Assembly: GCA_036852015.1 (NCBI GenBank)
Contig: JAANDG010000671.1
Coordinates: 1 to 64,000, forward strand
DNA length: 64,000 bases
Direction of reading: 5' to 3'
From: Pelodera strongyloides
Taxonomy: Eukaryota; Nematoda; Chromadorea; Rhabditida; Rhabditidae
In this document: positions 54,762-64,000 of the stretch, in pieces
How positions within the stretch are numbered: position 1 is the stretch's first letter
How the letters are laid out: the number at the start of each line of letters is the position of its first letter
Made by a program: the position numbers and the translations under genes
The notes under the pieces: generated by a model
Told to the model about the DNA's origin: nothing
Seen by the model: the letters and a program-made list of their open reading frames with translations, nothing else
Databases searched by the model: none

Positions 54762-57700
54762 TTAAAATCGATAAACCAGTTTTCGTGTGGATTGTGGTTG
54801 AGGTTCGACAGGCGCGCACGCCATTCGAAGCTTGGAATTTGCAGGATCGACTTGCTGGAAAAATAAATATTTTATCGAAGTGGAAGCTCCTCTCGGGTAA
54901 ATTCTAGAAAAATCAATATTCTGCATTGTCTTGGGCCAACTGAGGCAGCAAGACTGGCGGGAAAAAGAAGACAGTTCTTGAGCTCTTCCCTAGGACAGTT
55001 TCGCTACGAAAACCCTGTTTTGGCACAATTCCGGCGCTAGTGCCGCACGCATTTTTCTGTACTTGTTGACAAGCCGACAACTCGGCCTATATAACTAGGC
55101 TTATCGGCGTATTCTTAGAGGCTACCATGTGGCAAGTTGCCATGTGAATTGATGAAAAAATGGCTTAGCAAAACCCGAAAAGCTTACCAATTTACTGGGA
55201 TCAAGTTCCACGGGTGGCATCTCCATACTTGGTCGTTTCCTATCATTACTCAGGGCTTTTGGGGACGGAGTGGTGCTAGTCGGAACCTGGAGCAATATGC
55301 GAATTTAGTTTACACTCGGGGCCAATTACCCTGTCTACTGCCATTTATTATGTATTAAATAACACCACCGGGTGTGCATCACAATGAAATGATGAAAAGA
55401 AAGTAGTATATAATTCGTCGTGATTAGCAAACAGGTAATTTGACAATAAAACAATGGAAATCAAGCGTAATGTATAGGTAATGGTAATGGTGTCAGGCAT
55501 TTCAAGTGTATAGGTAATGGCACCATATAAAATATTCTTTTTGTGATCTGTGCTGTGTGCGTTCTTAGACGGACACAATAGTGTCGTCGACTGGTAGAAC
55601 CGTTAAGGCATGCATTTTAACCTTTATTTCAAAAATTTCAGTGATTTGAAAAGTGAAAACTCAGTGCAAGTGAAAGAAAAAATATTTCCAAGAAAAGTCA
55701 TTTACCTGCTCATCCTCATCTATCCTCAACTCCGCAGGCGGTTCATCTAGTGGGGTCATCATCTGAAAATTCAGAGGTAAAATACAACAGGTTTTCAAGC
55801 TTTTTGCGCTCTTCTGTACTTCCCCACAAAGTATACGGTAAAATGAATATCATACATCTAAGATCAGATTAACATTTGGAGAAACATAAATTAGAAAGAA
55901 ATGTAGAGAGAAAATAATTTGCCCATGAAATTTGACTTTGGGAGCATGACCGTATGTCATAATGCATATTGAATGTTTTTGCTTTCCTCCGACACCTACG
56001 ACTACCAAAGATATATTTTCTAACAATAAGACTGAATGGAGCTATACTAGGTTTAGATTTCTGAAAAAAATTAATAGCTGAAAACTATGAAAAGCAAGCT
56101 GGATATATTAAAATCGATGCGTAACGTCATCCATACTATGGCCATATGATATTTGTATGCACAAACATGAAATTTCGAATTTTGGGCAAAAAATTGTGCG
56201 AAAAAAGAAGCCGTCCACAGTGTGTGTTTTAAGTACACATAGCGAGTCGGACGTTCGTTTACGTAGCGGAAATTAAATTCATTTTACAATGTACAAAAAA
56301 AGAGGAAGAAGGAAAGTGCTGTGCTCACCAAGGTGAAGGAATTTAGAGTTAGGGAGAACTCCCCATGTTAAGGGGGAGGGAGCGTTGAGGTGGTGAATCT
56401 CCGGGAGAAACTCCCCATGTACTTTGGGATTAACTTGTAGGTTTTAGCTCTTGGTGCAAAATCGTGCAGTTACTGCGCAGTCGCCGCACAGCGCTAGCAC
56501 AAACATTTGAGAAAATCGACTAGAGTTTTGCGCATAGAGCTCAAGGGTTCGTTCCCGTAAATTATTTTATTAAGCTGTCTTTTTTAGCATCTCTTTGAAG
56601 AAATAAGGAGATAGAGAGTTAGAGAGAGATAGAGAGAGAGGGAGAGAGAGAGATAGAGAAAAAAACATAACCACTAAACTAAGGCGATGTAAAAAGCGTG
56701 AAGTACACAAACGTTATCATATATATACAAATTGTTCTAGAGGAAAATAATTAACGGGAAATGCCCTTCAGTTTAGTAGTCGTCGTCACGCTAATGCGTG
56801 GTTGCCAATGGAGAAGTAAATAAAAAACAAAGAGGATAATTTATAGAGCTTCTCTGTCTAATAATTGGGGATTAGTAGTGTTTCTACTTTTAGAATGCGA
56901 CAAAAATTATTGTAAAGGAAGTAATAAGCTGATAATTGCAAAGAATCTTATATGTAGATATTGAAACATTTAACTCACAACCTATGCAAGTGGCACAAAA
57001 ATAACCATTGAACAGTGCTAAATTCCTGGTGAAATTAAAAAAAAAGTGAATTTATGTGAGATAAAAAGGTCTCTAGTCTCTACCGATTAGGTTATGCATA
57101 AGTAATAAGTGAAATCCACATTTACAATTCGTTTGTAAAGGGATTCCTCTCTCTATCTCTCTCTCTCTCGGTCTCGATTCTCTTTCTATCTTTCCCTCTC
57201 CTACTAATCTCTCTCGTCTCTATATGTTGCTTTTGAATTTATTTTGAAAAGCTGGCCAAAATAAATAACAACACAGAATCAGACACAATAGAGCCACGCC
57301 GTGGAACTTGTGTTGTTTAATTTGAAGCACAAAATAATATATAGCACTGGTAACAACCTATGTCGAAGAAGGAAATTCGAAAATGCCTAACACCCTTGTC
57401 CGTACGCCTAATAAAGCGCTAACGACCGTAAGCTTAATACCATAAGGCCCAAAAACATAGAGCCTAGACATGCCTAGCCTAGAGCGTAATGTCCAGGCAA
57501 TGGACTAAAGGAGACCCAAGGTAAGAGAGGACAGAAGGTAAGGTCTAGAGTCCAGAGCCTAAAGACCAAATATAGGGGTCTAAAACCGAAAGCCTAATGC
57601 CTAAGCCTAAGGCCCAAGAAGGGCAAGGGTTGGTCCTAGCGACCAATATTTTCTCGAATATTCTCAAATAACGGAGTGGACTAACAAGCCGTTTCCCCCG

Positions 57701-60700
57701 TACTCACACGTCTTTTCACTGTTTGCTTAATCGACCACACAAAACCACACGGAAAAGTGGTGGGAGGAAGAAGGTCCAAAAGCAAAGTAGGAGATATGAC
57801 TACAAAATAGCTACAAAATACAAACTACAGGAGATGACAAACAATAAACTATATGCTATAGACTACAGACACAGACTGCAACACGTGTTCGAGTGATAAC
57901 TACATGCTACAAGCGCTGAGCAGCGGCGTTTGTGGCGGGGTGGTTGATGGATGTAGTTAAATTTAATTGGATGTAGGATTAGCACTTGTATGATGGCTTG
58001 TCAAGCGCGTATGATTCAGCATGAGAGATAGTGATTCATATTGAGAAATAGAGATGATAAATGATCTGGGTGCATGTCAAATGTTGCATAGAATGCAAGA
58101 TAATAAACAATAAAATCTATGAAATAAATGTTTTGTGCTGCAGCGAAAACTGGACGCAAGCTGTGGTTTAAACAGTATGTGCCATAATAGGTCGGGTAGC
58201 GCGCGTTGGGAAAACGGCGCGAAACTGTAGCGGCGAAGTCCAGGCGAACCTACGGTGAACCCACAGTGAACTCTCAAAACCAAAGTGACAGTCTGATGAG
58301 TGCATAGAAGTTTTGGTTCCAGGAGAAGCTTAAGCTTAAACCTAGACTTACTAACTTAGTTCGACTTAAATTAAAATAAAATAAAACCAAGCATAAACTA
58401 AAAGCGAAATACCGGTCGGTTTTTGAAACGTATCGCGGACAACTCAATTCTTACCTAAACATATTAATTTGCTGGAATTTAGCTCAATTTTTTATTCTAA
58501 TTTATGCTATTTGCATATGCTGCATAAGAATGCTGATGTACTGGATGCATTTCAAAAACCGGCCGGTATTTCGCTTTAAACAAACTTAAACTTAAACTAG
58601 GACTAGGGGCGACCAGGCCCATCAGCTGACTTAGGTACTCAGCATTCCCAGGGCTTCCAGGCAAAATTGTCATAAAAGTTTGTTCTCTTGAACTTTGAAT
58701 TTACGGGTTTACACGGAAAAAGAGGAGCTATGCAACTACAAATCACAAATGTTAAATTGAAAACAAACATTGCCGAGTTACGAGTAGTAAGCCTCAGCGG
58801 TCATCTGAGTTTGCCTTCAAAATACAAATAAAAACGAGGAATAGAGGGGGATCAGAGAGAGAGAGACATAGGGAGAGAGACAGAGAGAGACAGAGAGAGA
58901 GAGAGACAGAGAGAGAGACAGAGAGAGACGGAGAGAGAAAGAGAGAGAGAGAGTAAGAGAGAGATGGAGAGAGAGAGAGAGAGAGGAGGAGCAACACATA
59001 AAAGGTAGAGAGAGATTTGACTACCAAATACAGAACAAACAAATTTTGTCATAAAATGTTGCATGCAAAGCTTGACGTAAGAGTTTTATGATGGTGCAAC
59101 TATTATTCGTCAAATACGCGAGTAATGCCAGAATGTTAAAGCGGTATGGCACTTGGTTTCGAAGCATATCGTGGCAAACTGTAGTACCATGTTATATGTA
59201 AATTTTGTTCCATTCAGTGCCTTTTTTCTGTGCCTTGCTAACTTAGACATGATTCTATATAAAGAGAGGAAATCGTTGAGTTCCATATACAGGAAAAGCC
59301 GCACAGGAAAAATAAGCGATGCGCCGTGCGTCCACCGAGACGTTCCATAACCAAAATAGCACAGCGCAAACATAGTGCGCTTATGGTCTGTACGAGAACG
59401 GCACCGTCCCGTTTCACGGCTAAAATGATTGAGATATGAGAGCTCAAGCGTTTACCATATCCACATCAGGGACGCGTAGACGGCGTAGAACATAGTTATA
59501 TAGAAATTGTACTATAAGAAACATCAAAGAACATTGATCGATAAGCTTCCAAGTTAGTTTCAAAATCTCTATTTTGAAATACATATTTGCAAGCGCTATT
59601 GTACAAAGTTCGCACAGAATATTGGAATCCGCTTATAAAACGCCTATATATAAAAGTCAAAAAAGCTTTCTATTTATTATTTTGAAAGAACAACATTGTT
59701 TGCTAAAACTGATATGATTGATTTTTAAATTTATGTAGAGACTCAGTGACGAAGAGCATTGTGTCGTAAAATACACAAGCAAGTGCAAATCCGAACGGGT
59801 TATTTTTCATGGGTCAGGGTTTAGCACCAAATATAATAGGAAATATGATTGTGATAAACTGTGGTGGAGAAGTTTAGCTCCTACAAAAAACCTGGATTGA
59901 CATTTAATAGTTGTCCTATGGCCTTGAAAATATAGGCATTCTAAGATACTCAAGAGTAATTATAACCCGAAATTATAACAGTCACCTAAAACTCATGCCA
60001 CGAGATAATAATGCTAAAAATTTCTAAATAGCATGGACGCAAAGATGGATGCAAATTTGTTCGTAGGAAATGTTCTCGCGCACGTGTGGCGCACATTTGG
60101 CGCACCAGGGACCCTAGTTTTTATCATCAAAGGATTTTATAGACTTATAGAACAAGGGCGCGAGGTATGCGCGGCGCATACGTTGTGGGCCGAGTGTGCG
60201 CCCGCTCACCGAGCAAGCTCTAGAGAACCATCAACTTGAAAACTACATAATATCAAGCTAGGAATAAGGAATCCAAGTCGATATATTGCTTGCTTACAAC
60301 TGAGTCGCGGTGATAACAAAGAACTTGAAATTGGTTAGATAAGATAGTAATGGTCATGTCGTCGTTTGAACCTTTACGGTGCCTATGAAATCACAGTATA
60401 AATACGAATAAATTATAGTTACGAGCAGAAATTGGACTTAGTACTATACGTGTACGGAACACTAGAAACTAGAATACCGGACCAAAGAAACATTTTGGGG
60501 TTTACAAGTATCCCAAAAAAATCGGTGTGATTCTGTCATTACTACCGTATTTCTGCACGAAACGACGAAACCTGCGTATATAATATGTCTGTGTAGTTCC
60601 AAGATACGGTAAATTTTCAACATACTTGGAAACCCCATTAGGCAAATAGTCATAATAAGCCCTCAACCTCAGTTAGTCGGAATGCAAAAAGAGCCCACAG

Positions 60701-63700
60701 CACAGATCTGAACAATACAGAAAAGCATCATTGCCATTCTATATCACAACTAAGAAACATACCAATCTTGAAAGGTTTTCGAATTAGTTCATCTTATTTG
60801 GTTTATGTTTATGTATGTCTGTTCAATTTTCTATGTGGGAAATAAATGCAAGATTGATTGAACGGAGAAAAGCTAACCTTCGAATATAGCAAAACTAGCA
60901 TGCATTTGCATAAGGCTTTGGACAATGGCCCGGAAATCTTGTCCCAGTCATGGGGACCTAGTCCCAGCCCTCCCGCTGGTCTATCCCCACTCCCAGCCCC
61001 AAAATCCCCTCATGAATCTCTTTAAAGTATCCAGAATGTCGGATGTGTCTCCAGGGAGACACGACACGACAATTGCCGCTTAGCGTGGTTGTTGGGGAGT
61101 TATCGAGGGAGAGGGGGAGAGAGGGAGAGAGGGAGAGAGGGAGAGAGGGAGAGAAGATAGGAAAAAGAAAAAAGGGAGCGTTAAAGAGAGAGAGAGAGAG
61201 AGAGAGAGATCAGGAGACATCGACATAACGAGAGAGGTAAGATAGGGAGAGCTTACCTTGCTGATGGTTCCTGGCAAGGTTTCCTTAAATGCTAGACGGC
61301 CAGACAGGAATTGGTGCTTGTTACATGTCCCCAAAAGGCTCGTCTATTTATTCAAAAAATGTCCCCAAAATGATTGAAACCTCCCTGGGGAAGTGGGTAT
61401 TTGACACGACCACACATATATGCGAATATAACTTATTGAAAGTTGACGGATGACAATTTTTTTGTAGTGTTAGAAAGATCGAGAGAGAGATAGAGAGAGA
61501 GAGAGAGGGAAAGAGACAGAGAAAGAAAGAAAGGCGATGGGACCTACTGTAATGAATGGAATAGTACTGTATTTAGACAGAGTCTGGGCGCACTCGGTGA
61601 GGCAGGAAGGGAGTACCAGTCCAGTGCACAAGCCCATAAAGGCTAGAACCATATTTCAAGTAATTAGAACCTACCGATGACTGCCGTGAGACTCGAGGTG
61701 CGGGCACGGGCACGGAACGCGGAGCGGTCTGAGGAACGGCTCGCGGTGCGTTCTAAAGAGAGGACGATCAATGCTTTACTGTTGCTTTAAAAAATGAGAC
61801 TAAGAACTCGCTCATGAAGTAAAGAAAGACTTACATTTCAAAAATCTATCAATAACGCCTGTATTTTATTGATTTATTGATTTTTATAATTGATCGATAC
61901 TTACACCAGCAGTGGGTGGGGTCTTGCTTCTTTCCATATCTCTCGACTGTTTCAAGGATACCGGAGGCGTGGAAAGCGCCACCGATTCAATAGTCAACGG
62001 ATACTGCACAGATGATCCTGTTGACGATATCAGTTCAGCTTGAACCGGCGCCACAGTACGCGACGCACGATGCGACGCACTACGCGATACAGCAAGCGAC
62101 GCCTCCTGCGATCCTGGCGTATCACAGCTTGCGGTCGACGTGCGGTATGATGAACTTGGACTTGGAATATTTGCCCGCCATCGTGGTTTTGGTGTAGGTG
62201 TTTTGGGAGGTAAGCTGCTGTCCTGTTCATTCTGCTGCCGGGTTTGCTGTGTGGGACTTCTGGCGATGGGCTTCGGCACGGCAGCAAGTGGATGGGAAGA
62301 AGCTGCTGCAGCATCTGACACAGCAGCATTATCTGCTTCGGCGCAACGATTTTTGGAAGTGGAGTGGACTTCAATCTTCAGTGGTAGGCGTGGAGACACC
62401 GACGGAGGGAGCAGCGCGGACTGTAATTAGTAGCATATTAGCAAAATTAGCATACGTATTTGCTCTCTTTCTTTCCTCTCTGGACCTATCGTCCTACCCC
62501 CCCCCCCCCCCCCCTCGCTCTACTGATCGTTCCACCGCTCTCGATCTCCTTCTCAAGATAAAAACCGTGAATCACCATTTGGCTGAACCTAAGCTTAATC
62601 ACATTAGTTATTGTTATGTCATTGTCATTAGTTATGACATTAGTCATTAATCACATTAGTTATCACATCACAATCACACTGTCTGTGCTTGCTAGCTAGC
62701 GTCAAAGCAATTACTCACAAGTCTCTTCCTTCCCGCGGTCTCCTGCTGTTCCACGGTTTCTCGTCGGTCGGTGTCACTAAAATTCGGTGTCACGGATGCG
62801 TTCGACGGTGTCACGTCCACCATTTCCCATGATGAATTGGAGCAAATCGATGCATTGTCTTCAGTGAGAATGCTCTTACGGGGCAGTGGTGTTATAGGCA
62901 TAGGCGCTGGAATGTTCCTCGGTACATCGTAACCCTGAAAACACTTAGTTAAGATTTCTTATCAAAAAGATATCTCTAATGAGACACAACTTGTGCGACT
63001 ATTTTCGTAATAAATGTTATGTTATGCTATGCTAATATTTAAACAATCAGCTGGTCATAGTCAGAACTCAGAGCGGTATCGTCTTTCTATAACCGTGTGA
63101 AAATAGTTTCTGGATATATAACCTCCATTAGTATTGAAATGTTTCAGTATGTCTCGAGAAACAGGCATGTTCGTTTGTTTCGTCGTTACAGTGTTACGCA
63201 CAGCACTTACGCATTTTGGTTTCACAAAACAGAAAATCAATTACAAGTAGCAAAAAAAGCACGTTTCGATGGTGGTAATCGATTGCCAATCCGACGTTCA
63301 AAACAAAAATACAATTTGAAGCTTCCCCTGAGAGACAGACAGCAACACCAAAAGTGCTCATGAAAAATTAGCATATAAAATAAAACTTGCGTTGCTCTCA
63401 GCATCGCTGCTCTCCTCGCTGGCGAGTCCGCCGACTGGTGGTTCAACGGCAACAATAAATGGCTTCTATAATTAATTGACTTTAATATTTTTGAATTAAT
63501 TAATATTTATGTCGCCTATGCGATGCATACGGGACTTTAGAAACTTTACAAACAAGGAGAAAAAGTAGATTTTTTTCAGATTTTCTGAATTTCTGAACTT
63601 CTGATTTCCTGAATTTCTGAACTTCTGAACTTCTGAATTTCAGAATTTCAGATTTGTTTTTCTGACTTTTTTTTTTGATTTTCTGACTTTTTTTGTATAC

Positions 63701-63842
63701 GGTGCACTTTGAAGCTCACTATTACCTTGAGAGGAGTGCTGGCATTGGTCGCTGTCCGAGTCATCAAATCTCCATCGATGTCAGTCTCTTTGGCGCGCGA
63801 AAAACCGAGCGGTGGCGGAATGGTGACGATTGGTGGTGCAAT
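54762..63842 (-). CDS. Pro/Ser-rich protein of unknown family, 5' end beyond the window
   Basis: Exons on the minus strand are 63842-63726, 62934-62719, 62420-61905, 61752-61675, 61283-61257, 55762-55706 and 54854-54762. All are phase 0 and keep one frame to a stop, giving 367 residues. The visible protein is low in hydrophobic residues, rich in Pro, Ser, Thr and Ala, and has no membrane segment or globular domain that I recognise. Features include GYDVPRNIPAPMPITPLPRK, SSWEMVDVTPSN, PPKTPTPKPRW and a C-terminal STRKLVYRF. YDVP and proline clusters recall multi-site docking adaptors of the Gab/SOC-1 type, but this is only a guess. The 516-bp exon is the firmest. The 27-bp exon (AAG acceptor) and the last two exons, across a 5.5-kb intron, are less sure. 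Confidence 0.7.
55343..55535. repeat. Dispersed repeat I, copy 2
   Basis: Matches 39518-39690 over roughly 170 bp, including TAGCAAACAGGTAATTTGAC and AACAATGGAAATCAAGCGTA. Lies in an intron of the Pro/Ser-rich gene. Confidence 0.65.
58397..58579. mobile_element. MITE, family A
   Basis: Ends AGCGAAATACCGGTCGG and CCGGCCGGTATTTCGCT with TTAA at the right. In the large intron of the Pro/Ser-rich gene. Confidence 0.85.
58853..58987. repeat. (GA)n tract
   Basis: GAGAGAGACAGAGAGA-type purine repeat of about 135 bp. Confidence 0.95.
59138..59230. mobile_element. Half of a family E MITE
   Basis: TTAAAGCGGTATGGCACTTG at the left, no inverted right end found. Confidence 0.5.
60496..60639. mobile_element. 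MITE, family G, inverted orientation
   Basis: Ends GGGGTTTACAAGTATCCC and CATACTTGGAAACCCC, interior as in 53799-53942 but reversed. Confidence 0.85.
61105..61210. repeat. (GA)n and GGGAGAGA tract
   Basis: Purine repeat beginning 47 bp downstream of the 27-bp exon at 61283-61257. Confidence 0.9.
62497..62514 (+). repeat. Poly-C tract (18 C)
   Basis: Uninterrupted C18, G18 on the other strand, within an intron of the Pro/Ser-rich gene. Confidence 0.95.
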
Positions 63843-63883
63843 CTTGAAATGCAAATTTATGTTACTTTCCCTTTTCTCCCCAT

Positions 63884-63887
<4 letters not shown>

Positions 63888-63938
<51 letters not shown>

Positions 63939-64000
63939 CTCTCTTCTTTCCCCTCTCTCTCTCTCTCCCTCTCTCTCTCCCTCCCTCTCTCTCTCGCTCT
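63888..64000. repeat. (CT)n tract at the right edge
   Basis: A pyrimidine repeat that continues to the end of the window. Confidence 0.9.

Noticed and set aside
58794..59064. Ser/Leu-rich open frames on the minus strand
   Set aside because: They are translations of the (GA)n tract.

Overview
The window is eukaryotic nuclear DNA from a nematode. The evidence is a nested MSP-domain sperm gene, TTTCAG-type 3' splice sites, many short introns and very dense small inverted-repeat transposons. It also carries a complete DMC1 recombinase gene. Caenorhabditis is known to lack DMC1, so the source is probably a nematode outside that genus. A diplogastrid such as Pristionchus is my best guess, but this is inference.

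Layout. 1-7582 (minus): most of a Y-family DNA polymerase kappa gene, 16 exons visible, running off the left edge. A 1.55-kb Tc1/mariner-type foldback element sits in its intron 7. 7822-8883: a decayed Merlin DNA transposon with an 8-bp target duplication and mirrored arrays of an 11-bp subterminal repeat. 9158-10855: a LINE 3' fragment, then two tandem copies of a repeat with a tRNA-like core. 12508-13131 (plus): an eIF4E2/4EHP-type cap-binding protein, followed closely by dmc1 (about 13291-16049). 16801-17148: a 65-residue glycine-rich protein. 19381-23006: a secreted C-type lectin in 8 exons. 25298-29928: an omega-class glutathione transferase with a predicted signal peptide, 9 exons. 29929-41655: gene-poor DNA packed with MITEs and (CT)n tracts. 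41656-50625: ERK MAP kinase mpk-1, 13 exons, with an MSP-domain gene (47914-48679, minus) nested in intron 9. 50626-54761: more MITEs. 54762-63842 (minus): the 3' part of an unrecognised Pro/Ser-rich protein that continues past the right edge.

All multi-exon models were assembled by hand from splice sites and reading phase, and each keeps one open frame across every join. Several genes relate to the germ line or genome maintenance (dmc1, polymerase kappa, the MSP-domain protein, MPK-1), but apart from the eIF4E2/dmc1 pair they do not form an obvious operon.

The most unusual signals are: (1) the Merlin element with two nine-copy inverted arrays of an 11-mer; (2) several MITE families that use TTAA targets and are chained end to end through shared TTAA junctions; (3) DMC1 itself; (4) the sperm-protein gene inside mpk-1; (5) a TTTGTAGTTTG motif near the 5' end of several mpk-1 introns. 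I did not find a wholly new gene system.
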